DNA of 64,000 nucleotides from a bacterium (lineage in GTDB: Bacteria > Pseudomonadota > Alphaproteobacteria > Caulobacterales > Hyphomonadaceae). The translations under genes were made by a program, and so were the position numbers. Location of the stretch: NCBI GenBank assembly GCA_016125045.1, contig WGML01000006.1:62001-126000 (forward strand). The letters are read 5' to 3'. Shown one piece after another: positions 28,675 to 37,057 of this stretch (position 1 is the stretch's first letter; every line of letters begins with the position of its first letter). The notes beneath the pieces were generated by a model. That model made no database searches. It saw only the letters and a program-made list of their open reading frames with translations, and was not told the origin of the DNA.

Positions 28675-29972
28675 TGTTCGGCTTTCCCCGCCATGGCGAC
28701 GGACTATGCCTCTCCCGCATCTCCGCTTTCATGGATGAGGTGCGCATCGACCGCGAATGGCTTTCCAGCCGTTCGCTCGTGATCGTCGGCTCGAACGGAA
28801 AGGGTTCGACCGCCCGGATGAGCGCCGCCGCACTGACGGCGTGCGGTCTGCGGACAGGGTGTTTCACATCCCCCCATATGTTCGATGTAACCGAGCGGAT
28901 GACCATCGGGGAGGAGCGAATCCCCATCGCTTCGCTCGAAACACGCCTCGAACATGTGCGAAACATGTGTCTGACGCGTCCCGAACTCGGCCAGATTGGA
29001 GGATTTGAGGCGCTGTTTCTGGCCGCGCTCACCTGGTTTCGGGACGAGGCCGTCGACGCCATCGTCTGGGAGGCGGGCATGGGCGGCCGCTACGATCCGG
29101 TGCGGCTTGTCCGCAGCAATGTCGTGGCCTTCACCGCGCTTGAACTGGAGCACACCGAGATTCTGGGGCCGACCGAAGAGCTGATCGCGTGCGACAAAAT
29201 CGATGCGCTGAGGCCGGGCGGGACGCTGATCGTGTCATCAGCAATCGATCCGCGTTGGCGGCGGCTCATCTCCGACTGGTGCGCGCTCACCGAGCGCAGA
29301 CCGCGATTCGTGGGCGACGAGTTCAGCATCATCAGCGCGCAAAATTCTCCTTCCGGCCTCGATGTCACGGTCAAGGAAGTGGGACCGCGAGACGGCGCCG
29401 AACATCGGATCCAATTGTCCCTGCTTGGTCGCCATCAGGCCCACAACGCGCTGACCGCGATCATGGCCTGCGAGCATTTCCTCTTCTCGCTCGGCCGGGG
29501 GCCTCAGCCGGAGTTTTTGTTGAACGCCGTCTCCAACGCACGTTGGCCGGGCCGCCTTGAGCGCGTCGCAACCGACCCTGACCTGTGGATAGATGTGGGC
29601 CACACCCCCCGCGCCGTCGATCTTTCTTCGGAGGCTCTGCTCGAAATCTTTCCCGCTGATCGCATTCTTCTGGTTTTTGGAGGCTCGGCGGTCAAGGACA
29701 TCGCCGGAATGGCGGCGATCGCCGGGTCGCGTTTCCCCAACGCCATTCTCACGCGGCCCATCCATGGCGGCGCGTCGCCCGAGACCTTCGCAAGCCATTT
29801 CAGTTCAGGCCGAGTTGAGATTGCACCGGACACCCGCGCCGCCGCGCTCCGCGCCCGCGAACGCGCCACAGAGGAGAAACGCATCGTCGCGGCGTTCGGC
29901 GGCCTGTTTCTCGCCGCTGAGGTGCAGGCCGCATGGAGGGGAGACGACCCCGCGACCCTTGAGTTCTTCTGA
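28674..29972 (+). CDS. Folylpolyglutamate-synthase-like Mur ligase
   Basis: 432 residues, Mur-ligase superfamily of the FolC branch. The P-loop is VGSNGKGST (residues 38-46), followed by FTSPHMFDVTERMTI, EAGMGGRYD and ELEHTEILGPTEELIACDKI, where Lys175 is the expected carbamylated lysine and His160 a Mg ligand. In the C-terminal domain the usual DGAHNP is IDVGHTPRAV. It would extend a chain or join an amino acid by ATP-driven amide formation. It is coupled to the ATP-grasp gene (shared base in TGATG). Folate is unlikely as substrate because no folate genes are near and the partner is a peptide ligase. Its stop lies two bases from the convergent LysR stop. Confidence 0.8.
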   Translation: MFGFPRHGDGLCLSRISAFMDEVRIDREWLSSRSLVIVGSNGKGSTARMSAAALTACGLRTGCFTSPHMFDVTERMTIGEERIPIASLETRLEHVRNMCLTRPELGQIGGFEALFLAALTWFRDEAVDAIVWEAGMGGRYDPVRLVRSNVVAFTALELEHTEILGPTEELIACDKIDALRPGGTLIVSSAIDPRWRRLISDWCALTERRPRFVGDEFSIISAQNSPSGLDVTVKEVGPRDGAEHRIQLSLLGRHQAHNALTAIMACEHFLFSLGRGPQPEFLLNAVSNARWPGRLERVATDPDLWIDVGHTPRAVDLSSEALLEIFPADRILLVFGGSAVKDIAGMAAIAGSRFPNAILTRPIHGGASPETFASHFSSGRVEIAPDTRAAALRARERATEEKRIVAAFGGLFLAAEVQAAWRGDDPATLEFF

Positions 29973-29974
29973 CG

Positions 29975-30841
29975 TCAGTCCCGCTCCAGCGCCCGGAGTA
30001 TGTAGTCCTTCAGCCGTTCGGCGGGCGCGGACAGGCTGGGTGTGGTGATCAGAGCGATTTCTGTGTCGTCCAATGCAGGCAAGCCGCTTGCTTCGTCATT
30101 CAATCGGACGAGATCAGGGGGCGCCATTTCCTTCGGCAGAACCGCAACTCCGAGCCCTGCCCGAACCGCCGCCAGCAGGCCCGCGAGCGATCCGCAGGTA
30201 TAGGCCACCCGCCAGTCCCACCCCGCGGCGTCGAGGGAGGAGATCGCCCGTTGACGGTATACGCACGGACGAGGCGAGACCACGAGCGGCAGCGCTCCGG
30301 CACGTTGAACGATCCCCCTCCCCGACCCGACCCAGACCAGCGGCTCGCGCCACACCTGCATCCCCTCCCGTGCAACTGACGGTTCGCGCTTGACCAGCGC
30401 AAGATCGAGCCCGCCCGCGTTGAACCGGTCAAGCAGTTCCAGCGTGAGTTCGCAGGTCATTTCAAGCGCCACCCGGGGATAGGCGCGGGCAAATCGCGAC
30501 AACACATCCGGCAAGTGGCTGGTCGCAAAGTCTTCCGGCGCGCCGAGCCGCACAAGCCCCGTCAATTCCGGTTCCCGCAAGCGCCCCATCAACTCGTCAT
30601 TCAGCGCGAGAATGCGGCGCGCATGATCGAGAATCATTTCGCCCTCGGTTGTCAGCGCGACATGCCGCGGGCCGCGATCAAGCAGCCGGAAACCGACTCG
30701 CGCCTCCAGTCGCTTGATCTGCAGCGACACCGCAGACTGCCCACGAAGCAGTCTCTCGGCCGCCTGCGAAAAGCCGCCGCTGTCCACGACCGCGACGAAG
30801 GCGCGAAGCAGTTCCGTATCGAGGGGAGCAGAACTGGTCAT
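29975..30841 (-). CDS. LysR-family transcriptional regulator
   Basis: 288 residues. The N-terminal winged helix (LLRAFVAVVDSGGFSQAAER through SAVSLQIKRLEARVGFRLLD) is followed by the periplasmic-binding-protein-like sensor domain (RLGAPEDFATSHLPDVLSRF). Inducer unknown. The gene is divergent from the isocitrate dehydrogenase gene and shares a 109-base AT-rich region with it, so it probably regulates icd and itself. A putative T-N11-A site begins only seven bases from its start codon, so its own transcript would have to start within or next to the operator. Confidence 0.9.
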   Translation of the reverse strand: MTSSAPLDTELLRAFVAVVDSGGFSQAAERLLRGQSAVSLQIKRLEARVGFRLLDRGPRHVALTTEGEMILDHARRILALNDELMGRLREPELTGLVRLGAPEDFATSHLPDVLSRFARAYPRVALEMTCELTLELLDRFNAGGLDLALVKREPSVAREGMQVWREPLVWVGSGRGIVQRAGALPLVVSPRPCVYRQRAISSLDAAGWDWRVAYTCGSLAGLLAAVRAGLGVAVLPKEMAPPDLVRLNDEASGLPALDDTEIALITTPSLSAPAERLKDYILRALERD

Positions 30842-30847
30842 ATTTCA

Positions 30848-30866
30848 ATATTGCACTATGTAATAT
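30848..30866. promoter_or_regulatory. LysR-type T-N11-A operator between lysR and icd
   Basis: ATATTGCACTATGTAATAT: five-base arms ATATT and AATAT around nine bases, fitting the LTTR consensus T-N11-A with dyad symmetry. It lies in a 109-base region (30842-30950) that is strikingly AT-rich for this genome and must carry both divergent promoters. Seen directly; binding by the adjacent LysR is inference. Confidence 0.55.
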
Positions 30867-30950
30867 CTAGATCAATTTCAATCAATTTGCGCAATCATAT
30901 TTCTCTTTCTATTTCCTGGGCGGGAACAGTCAGAGAAAAGGCGCGACACG

Positions 30951-32447
30951 ATGACCATCCAACCCAGCATGAGCGAACTCGACAGCTGGAGGGCCAAGCC
31001 GCGGAGCAGTTCCGCAGCGCCGATCACGGTTGCGTTCGGTGACGGCATCGGCCCCGAAATCATGATGGCGAGCTTGAAGGTGCTGCTCGCGGGAGGCGCG
31101 GACCTCGACATCGAACCGATCAGCATAGGCGAGCATGTATATCTCGCCGGCAATACGGCGGGCATTGCGCCAGAGGCCTGGGACAGCCTTCGCCGGACGC
31201 GCGTCTTCTACAAGGCACCGATCACCACCCCGCAGGGCGGCGGCTACAAGAGCCTCAATGTCACCGTCAGAAAGACGCTCGGCATGTTCTCCAACGTGCG
31301 CCCGAGCGTCGCCTACGCGCCTTTCGTCGCGACGAAACACCCCGGAATGAATGTCGTCATCGTTCGCGAGAACGAGGAGGATCTCTACGCTGGCATCGAG
31401 CACCGCCAGACGGATGATGTCTACCAGTGCCTGAAACTGATCTCGCGGCCGGGCTGTGAGAAAATCGTGCGCTACGCGTTCGAATACGCGCGGACAAACG
31501 GGCGCAAGAAAGTGACCTGCTTCACCAAGGACAACATCATGAAACTGACCGACGGTCTGTTTCACCAGGTGTTCGACGAAATCGCCGCCGAGTATCCGCA
31601 GATCGAGAATGAACACTGGATCATCGACATCGGCGCGGCGAAGCTGGCCGACACACCCGAAGCGTTCGACGTCATCGTCATGCCGAACCTCTATGGAGAC
31701 GTTTTGAGCGACGTCGCCGCCCAGATCGCAGGGTCGGTTGGCCTCGCCCCGTCCGCCAATATCGGCGCCCACTGCGCGATGTTTGAAGCGATCCACGGCT
31801 CGGCCCCGAGGCGGGCTGGACAGGATCTCGCCAATCCATCCGGACTGTTGCTCGCCGGAGTGATGATGCTCGTCCATATCGGCCAGGGGGACGCCGCCGA
31901 ACGGATCCACAACGCATGGCTCAAGACCATGGAGGACGGCGTGCACACCTACGACATCTTCAAGGAAGGAGTGTCGCGCCAGAAAGTCGGAACCAAGGCG
32001 TTCGCCGACGCCATCATCGCCCGGCTCGGCCAGACCCCGAAGACGCTTCCTTCCGTCGCCTATGCCGGATCGGTTCCGCTCAAGGTGCCGGAGGCTGTCC
32101 CCAGAAAGATTGCGCGCAAAGACCTGGTCGGCATCGACGTGTTCGTCCACAGCACCACCGCGATCGACGACATCGCCGCGACGATGAAGGCCGCTGGGAA
32201 CGACATGTATCAGCTCGCCATGATCACCAACCGCGGCGTGAAGGTTTGGCCAAACGGCGCGCCGGAGACCTTCTGCACCGATCACTGGCGCTGCCGCTAC
32301 CTTGCTGCGCCGGGCAAGCAGTTCAACCGAACGATGGTTGTGGAACTGCTTCGCACGCTCGCGCAGTCGGGGGTCGACTTCATCAAGACCGAGCATCTGT
32401 TCAACTTCGACGGGACGCCCGGCTACTCTCTCGGCCAGGGCCAGTAG
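30951..32447 (+). CDS. icd: Isocitrate dehydrogenase (NADP-type), Thermus/Rickettsia-like
   Basis: 498 residues, oxidative decarboxylation of isocitrate to 2-oxoglutarate in the TCA cycle. Substrate-binding SLNVTVRKTLGMFSNVRPS, IVRENEEDLYAGIEHRQ and the metal-binding VIVMPNLYGDVLSDVAAQIA are intact. The cofactor region reads HGSAPRRAGQDLANPSG; two arginines where NADP enzymes carry Lys-Tyr favour NADP over NAD. A C-terminal extension of about 140 residues (KDLVGIDVFVHSTTAIDDIA onward) marks the Thermus/Rickettsia homodimeric type, whereas many alphaproteobacteria use the eukaryote-like form. Divergent from lysR; terminator at 32480-32507. Confidence 0.92.
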   Translation: MTIQPSMSELDSWRAKPRSSSAAPITVAFGDGIGPEIMMASLKVLLAGGADLDIEPISIGEHVYLAGNTAGIAPEAWDSLRRTRVFYKAPITTPQGGGYKSLNVTVRKTLGMFSNVRPSVAYAPFVATKHPGMNVVIVRENEEDLYAGIEHRQTDDVYQCLKLISRPGCEKIVRYAFEYARTNGRKKVTCFTKDNIMKLTDGLFHQVFDEIAAEYPQIENEHWIIDIGAAKLADTPEAFDVIVMPNLYGDVLSDVAAQIAGSVGLAPSANIGAHCAMFEAIHGSAPRRAGQDLANPSGLLLAGVMMLVHIGQGDAAERIHNAWLKTMEDGVHTYDIFKEGVSRQKVGTKAFADAIIARLGQTPKTLPSVAYAGSVPLKVPEAVPRKIARKDLVGIDVFVHSTTAIDDIAATMKAAGNDMYQLAMITNRGVKVWPNGAPETFCTDHWRCRYLAAPGKQFNRTMVVELLRTLAQSGVDFIKTEHLFNFDGTPGYSLGQGQ

Positions 32448-32479
32448 CGCTCGTCGAAAGACTGCTTCGGAAAGATCGG

Positions 32480-32507
32480 GGGCTGGGCGCGATACGCCGC
32501 TCAGCCC
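32480..32507 (+). terminator. Rho-independent terminator of icd
   Basis: GGGCTGGGCG (32480-32489) pairs with CGCTCAGCCC (32498-32507), with one G-T pair and an 8-base loop, followed by TTCTTTTCC on the plus strand. It overlaps the last codons of the convergent MscS gene, whose stop is at 32501-32503. Confidence 0.75.
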
Positions 32508-33421
32508 TTCTTTTCCGCTGAACCTCGCAAGCGCGCGATGTTTGGCGCGGCCGACGTCCGGGACTCAAGCTGCACCGGCTGAGCTTCCGGCCTGAAGGAC
32601 AATACGGTCTGCGGGAACGGAATGGACACCCCCGCCATGTCGAGCGCGCGTTTCACCGCGAATGCGACCTCATCAAAGGAGGCGCGCTGCCCCTTTGGCT
32701 GGCTGTCGGCCCACCACAAGAGCTGGAAGTCGATGCTCGATGCACCGAATGCGACGCATTTCACTTCGGTTTCATGGTCCTTCGCCACGCTCGAGCAGTT
32801 GCCAATGGCTTCGACGAGCGCGTCCCGAGCCCGCTCAAGATCCGTCGCATAGTCGACCCCAACCACAAGTTCGACCCGCTTCAGGACATCATCGGTCTGA
32901 ATTTTCAACGGATTCTTGAACAGATAGGCGTTGGGCACGATCACAAGTTCGCCGTCCGTTTCGCGAACGTGTGTTTCGCGGATGAGGATGTTCTCGATTC
33001 GCCCCTCAACTTCCTCGCACTCGATCACGTCGCCGATCCGCATCTTGTCGCGCGCAAGAATGATCACGCCGGCGAGGAAGTTCTCGAAAATGTCCTTGAA
33101 CGCGAAACCGATCGCCACGGAGGTGAGCCCGAGTCCCGCGATCAGGTTGGCGGGGGTGACTGAGGGAATGACGATGGTCAGCGCGATCGCCACAGCGGCG
33201 ATCCAGGTGGCGATGCCGATAAGATTCACGATCAGGCGGATCAGCGCGTCGCGCACCTTCGCCGCCCGCAGTCCGCGCTGGATGATCGTGCGCAGCATCC
33301 GGGAGGCGACAAACGCGATCAGCAGCACCCCGATCGCCATCAAGAAATAGGGAGATCGCGCAAAGAAACCGTCGATCATCGACTGGATCGTGCCGATGAT
33401 GAGATCGAGCGGGGCGTTCAT
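32501..33421 (-). CDS. MscS-family mechanosensitive channel
   Basis: 306 residues, three N-terminal membrane helices. The pore helix segment is LIAGLGLTSVAIGFAFKDIF followed by ENFLAGVIILARDKMRIGDV and the beta domain with ETDGELVIVPNAYLFKNPL, all standard for MscS. It releases solutes under hypo-osmotic shock. This is the intact copy; another MscS gene at 9125-10011 is frameshifted. ATG 33421 is chosen because the 29 preceding residues are not membrane-like or conserved. The 3' end overlaps the icd terminator. Confidence 0.92.
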   Translation of the reverse strand: MNAPLDLIIGTIQSMIDGFFARSPYFLMAIGVLLIAFVASRMLRTIIQRGLRAAKVRDALIRLIVNLIGIATWIAAVAIALTIVIPSVTPANLIAGLGLTSVAIGFAFKDIFENFLAGVIILARDKMRIGDVIECEEVEGRIENILIRETHVRETDGELVIVPNAYLFKNPLKIQTDDVLKRVELVVGVDYATDLERARDALVEAIGNCSSVAKDHETEVKCVAFGASSIDFQLLWWADSQPKGQRASFDEVAFAVKRALDMAGVSIPFPQTVLSFRPEAQPVQLESRTSAAPNIARLRGSAEKKG

Positions 33422-33606
33422 GGCTGCACCCTTTGCATCAGCCGATTGTAGTGAGACGACGGTGGCCGCCGCCGAGTAAGGTCGCCTCGCGACAGGAGAA
33501 GCGAACAAAGACGGCTGAGCAATATCTGCGTAAACCTGCGCGAGGGCAAATCGAGTACCCTGCCCGATGCGCGCCGCCCCAACCCGTCAACGCGGCGCGA
33601 TACCCG

Positions 33607-34920
33607 TTAGTCGGACCTGCGTCGCCGCTTGGCCGCCGCGCCTTGAGGAGCCGTCTTGCCGGCGGGTCCGACAGCCCTGGTCTTCGCAGGCGCTCTCTTG
33701 GCCGCTGGCTTAGCCTGCGCCGCGGACGCCTTTGCTGTGCGTTTGTCGGAATGCCGAGCAGCCGCGCGCTTTGAATTGCTCGCGGGCGACGATGCCTTTG
33801 CGCGATCTGGTTTCGCGGTCGCCGTGGTGGCGGGCGGGACCGTGGAGGCCGGATGGGTCGGGCGAGCGGCCTTCGGCGTGATCCGGCCGCCGTCGAGCGC
33901 ATCGTCCTCGCCCTGGAACATCTTGCGGATATTCACGGTCGACCGCACGCCGAGTTGCCTTGCTTCCTTGCTCAGCCACGCCGACGCGGCGGCTCGGCCT
34001 TTCTGGAAGAGCATTTCGATGAAGTCGGGCTCGGTGTTGAGCTTGGAGGATGCTCCGAGCGCGGAAAGCGATGCCTCATCCTCGATCATGTGAATCAGCA
34101 CGCGCCGATAGTCCGTGCCGTCCAGTCGCCCGTCCTCCATCAGTCGCGCGACGAAATCGACCGCGCGCAGGTCCCGCAACAACGACGCGTTGAATGTGAT
34201 CTCATTGATACGATTGACGATTTCACGAGCCGTGCGCGGAGCACCCGGGCGATGGATCGGGTTGATCTGGACGAGCACGACATCATCGGACTCGCAATGC
34301 TCGAAGAGGGGCCACAGCGCCGGGTTTCCGGTGAACCCGCCGTCCCAGTAGGGCACCCCGTCGATCTCGACAGCCCGGAACAGGAGCGGCAGACACGCCG
34401 ACGCCATGACGTGATCGGCGTTCAGTTCCGCCTTGTTGAAGATCACCGCTCGCCCGGTCTCGACATTGGTGGCCGAAATGAAAAGCTTCAAATGCGATCG
34501 ACGAACGCTGTCGAAATCCACCAGCTCGACCAGAAGGTCTCGCAGCGGATTGAGATTCAATGGGTTGAAATCATAGGGACTTGCGATCCTTGTGATGAGA
34601 TCGAAAAGGACATAGGCGGGCGACGCGTCGAGATTCCAGCCGCTCAGAACGTGCTCGAACGGCATTCGCTTCAGCGGGCTTGCTTCCGCCTCGCGCAGCA
34701 CCCCCATCCAGAACGCCCGCAGCGCCTCACGCGCTTCGTCGCGGTCTCCGTTGACATAGCCAGCAGCGAGCGCGACCGCATTCATGGCCCCTGCGGACGC
34801 GCCGGTGATCGCCTCGATCTCGATCGTCTCGTCTTCAAGAAGCCGGTCGAGCACTCCCCAGCTGAACGCGCCGTGCGACCCCCCGCCCTGGAGAGCAAGA
34901 TTTATAGAACGGGGAGCCAT
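33607..34920 (-). CDS. Patatin-like phospholipase with a basic, histone-like tail
   Basis: 437 residues. The patatin lipase domain covers about residues 1-340: oxyanion loop QGGGSHGAF (11-19), nucleophile Ser42 in GASAG, and catalytic Asp193 in YWDGGF. Such enzymes hydrolyse acyl esters of phospholipids or related lipids. The last 90 residues or so are low-complexity, rich in Ala, Lys, Arg, Pro, Ser and Thr (KAAARHSD-like repeats such as KPAAKRAPAKTRAVG) and end AAAKRRRRSD; this resembles histone H1-like or polyhydroxybutyrate-granule-binding tails and is absent from ordinary patatins. No signal peptide. Single gene; an 8-bp GC hairpin (33570-33599) just downstream may end the transcript. Confidence 0.88.
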   Translation of the reverse strand: MAPRSINLALQGGGSHGAFSWGVLDRLLEDETIEIEAITGASAGAMNAVALAAGYVNGDRDEAREALRAFWMGVLREAEASPLKRMPFEHVLSGWNLDASPAYVLFDLITRIASPYDFNPLNLNPLRDLLVELVDFDSVRRSHLKLFISATNVETGRAVIFNKAELNADHVMASACLPLLFRAVEIDGVPYWDGGFTGNPALWPLFEHCESDDVVLVQINPIHRPGAPRTAREIVNRINEITFNASLLRDLRAVDFVARLMEDGRLDGTDYRRVLIHMIEDEASLSALGASSKLNTEPDFIEMLFQKGRAAASAWLSKEARQLGVRSTVNIRKMFQGEDDALDGGRITPKAARPTHPASTVPPATTATAKPDRAKASSPASNSKRAAARHSDKRTAKASAAQAKPAAKRAPAKTRAVGPAGKTAPQGAAAKRRRRSD

Positions 34921-35035
34921 CGCTTCGAACGCCTTTGCGCCTGGATCGTCAACAGCCTCGATCCTAGACCCAAATCGTGAAGTTCGGGAGACAATTCCCC
35001 CACGCAGGCCGCAAGTGGCGGGTTATCGACGTTCG

Positions 35036-35905
35036 TCAGGCGTCGCCGCTTTCGTCCGCCCGTTCAATGAGCGGGCGGTACAGGTCTGGACGTCGGTCCC
35101 GGAAGAAGCCCCACGCGGCCCGGTTGCGGGCGACGGCGTCAAGATCGATCCCGGCGATGGCAATCCCTTCTTCCGTTCGGTCAAGATCCGCCAGGATGTC
35201 ACCCGCCTGATCGCAAATGAATGATGTGCCGTAGAAGCTCTGGTCAGCCTCTACGCCCACACGGTTCGCCGCTGCGACTGGTATGACATTGGAGACGGCA
35301 TGTCCCTGCATCGCTCGGCGCCATCTCGCCGCCGTGTCGAGCGAAGGGTCGTGCGGTTCGGCGCCGATCGCGGTCGGATAGAGGAGCACTTCGGCTCCCT
35401 GCAACGTCATGATCCGCGCCGCTTCCGGAAACCACTGGTCCCAACAGACGCCGACCCCGATCCGTCCCTTGCGCGTCGTCCAGACGCGAAACCCGGTGTC
35501 ACCCGGTCGAAAATAGAATTTCTCCTGATACCCCGGGCCATCAGGAATATGGGATTTGCGATAGATCCCGAGCGCGGCGCCGTCGGCGTCCAGCGTCACG
35601 AGCGAATTGTAGTAGTGCGGCCCGGCTTTTTCGAAGATCGAGACGGGGATCACCACGCCCAGCTCCGCGGCGAGCTCCGCCATCGCCCGGACGCAGGCAT
35701 GCTCACGCCACGGGGCGGCGCGCTCAAATCTCCGTTCATCCTGAACGACGCAGAAGTACCACCCCTCGAACAGCTCTGACGGGAGCACGACGTCCGCCCC
35801 CGCCGCGGCCGCCTCCCGCACCAGATCCGAGACTCGAGCAATGTTCGCCGCCGGGTCGTCCGTCAACGCGCATTGCAGCACAGCGAGTGTCAGTGTGCGC
35901 GTCAT
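35036..35905 (-). CDS. aguB: N-carbamoylputrescine amidase
   Basis: 289 residues, nitrilase superfamily; hydrolyses N-carbamoylputrescine to putrescine, CO2 and ammonia. The catalytic triad is visible: Glu44 in PSELFEGWYF, Lys117 in YRKSHIPDGPGY and Cys154 in GVGVCWDQWFPEAAR. The WDQWFPE and GPGYQEKFYF signatures separate AguB from other nitrilases. It starts one base after the aguA stop and is surely cotranscribed. Confidence 0.95.
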   Translation of the reverse strand: MTRTLTLAVLQCALTDDPAANIARVSDLVREAAAAGADVVLPSELFEGWYFCVVQDERRFERAAPWREHACVRAMAELAAELGVVIPVSIFEKAGPHYYNSLVTLDADGAALGIYRKSHIPDGPGYQEKFYFRPGDTGFRVWTTRKGRIGVGVCWDQWFPEAARIMTLQGAEVLLYPTAIGAEPHDPSLDTAARWRRAMQGHAVSNVIPVAAANRVGVEADQSFYGTSFICDQAGDILADLDRTEEGIAIAGIDLDAVARNRAAWGFFRDRRPDLYRPLIERADESGDA

Positions 35906-35906
35906 G

Positions 35907-36923
35907 TCACCTGCCCCCCTCGGCCGGCTGTTGCTGGGTGATGCAGTGGAACGCGCCGCCGCCCGACAGTAAATGACGAGCTGAACATCCGACTACCCGT
36001 CGCCCGAGAAACAGCGGACGCAACGCCTCAACAGCCGCCTCTCCGGTCGGCGTTCCATAGGTCGGAACGATCACCGCTGCATTGCCGATGATAAAGTTCG
36101 CATGGCTTGCGGGGGCTGCGCGCCCATCCTCCGCCTCCACAAACCCCGGCCCGGGAATCGCGACGACCGTCAGTCGCTTTCCGCGTGCGTCGACTGATGT
36201 CCTCAACGTCTCGGCGATCTCGCCCATCACGTCGGAATTCGGGTCGTCGCTGTCCGCCGGCGAGAGACACACCACGGTTCCAGGCGCGACGAACCTCGCG
36301 ATGTTATCCACATGTCCGTCGGTATGATCATTCGCAAGACCCCGCTCGATCCAGATCACCCGTTCGAGCCCGAGCGTATCCGCGAGACCTGTCTCGACCG
36401 CCGAACGGTCGAATCCCGGATTCCGGTTTGGGTTGAGCAGACACTCGCGCGTTGTCAGGCAGGTTCCCGCGCCGTCCCAATCGATCGCTCCCCCTTCGAG
36501 CACGAAGTCGTTCTCTGTCAGCTCGGCTCCGGCGAGCGCGGCGATCCTCGCACCGACGGAGTCGTCGTGGTCCAGTTCATACTTGCCGCCCCAGCCATTG
36601 AACCTGAACCGCTGGCAGGACCGTCGCGATGTGAAGATCGGCCCGGTGTCCCGCAGCCAGATATCGCCATAGGGCGCGGCGATCACTTCAGCCACATCAC
36701 CCACGGCCTGTTCCGCCGAGAGCACCGCCAGCGGACCTGACGCCAGGACGCGCACGCGGTCGCCGGGGCGTCCATCCGGCCCGGGACTGGCGAGCGCCCG
36801 GATCATCGCCGCAACCTCCGCCTGAGCCGAGGCGAGATTGTCCATCCACAGCTCGGCGTCCGCTGGCCAGGCGGTCCAGAGCGCCGCGTGGGCGGCCCAT
36901 TCAGGAGGCGGGGTCAGCGTCAT
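35907..36923 (-). CDS. aguA: Agmatine deiminase
   Basis: 338 residues, converts agmatine to N-carbamoylputrescine and ammonia, the step before AguB. Conserved elements: YGDIWLRDTGPIF, FVLEGGAIDWDGAGTCLTT, the HTDGHVDNIARF motif with catalytic His/Asp, and nucleophile Cys327 in SGGGAFHCITQQQP. Together with aguB this gives agmatine-based putrescine synthesis; no arginine decarboxylase gene is in the window. The upstream 134 bases contain the promoter and the TonB receptor terminator. Confidence 0.96.
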   Translation of the reverse strand: MTLTPPPEWAAHAALWTAWPADAELWMDNLASAQAEVAAMIRALASPGPDGRPGDRVRVLASGPLAVLSAEQAVGDVAEVIAAPYGDIWLRDTGPIFTSRRSCQRFRFNGWGGKYELDHDDSVGARIAALAGAELTENDFVLEGGAIDWDGAGTCLTTRECLLNPNRNPGFDRSAVETGLADTLGLERVIWIERGLANDHTDGHVDNIARFVAPGTVVCLSPADSDDPNSDVMGEIAETLRTSVDARGKRLTVVAIPGPGFVEAEDGRAAPASHANFIIGNAAVIVPTYGTPTGEAAVEALRPLFLGRRVVGCSARHLLSGGGAFHCITQQQPAEGGR

Positions 36924-37006
36924 GAGCGGGCCTCTACCATGTCCGCGCCGGCGAGCAAGAGCAGATCCATTTGGCCGGAACCGAGCGATCCGTCCGCAAA
37001 CTGAAA

Positions 37007-37031
37007 GAGGCGGCCCGACACGGACCGCCTC
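37007..37031 (-). terminator. Rho-independent terminator of the TonB-dependent receptor gene
   Basis: GAGGCGG (minus-strand reading) and CCGCCTC form a 7-bp stem that can extend by CCG/CGG across a bulge, followed on the minus strand by TTTCAGTTT. It starts 26 bases after the receptor stop at 37058. Confidence 0.75.
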
Positions 37032-37057
37032 CTCCCACTCCTACCAACGCTACAAGT

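Noticed and set aside
30930-32396. 488-codon open frame antisense to icd
   Set aside because: icd is intact with all catalytic motifs; the antisense product resembles nothing.
33570-33599. 8-bp GC hairpin downstream of the patatin gene
   Set aside because: No T tract on the transcript side and a 14-base loop; too weak to list as a terminator, mentioned only in the patatin entry.
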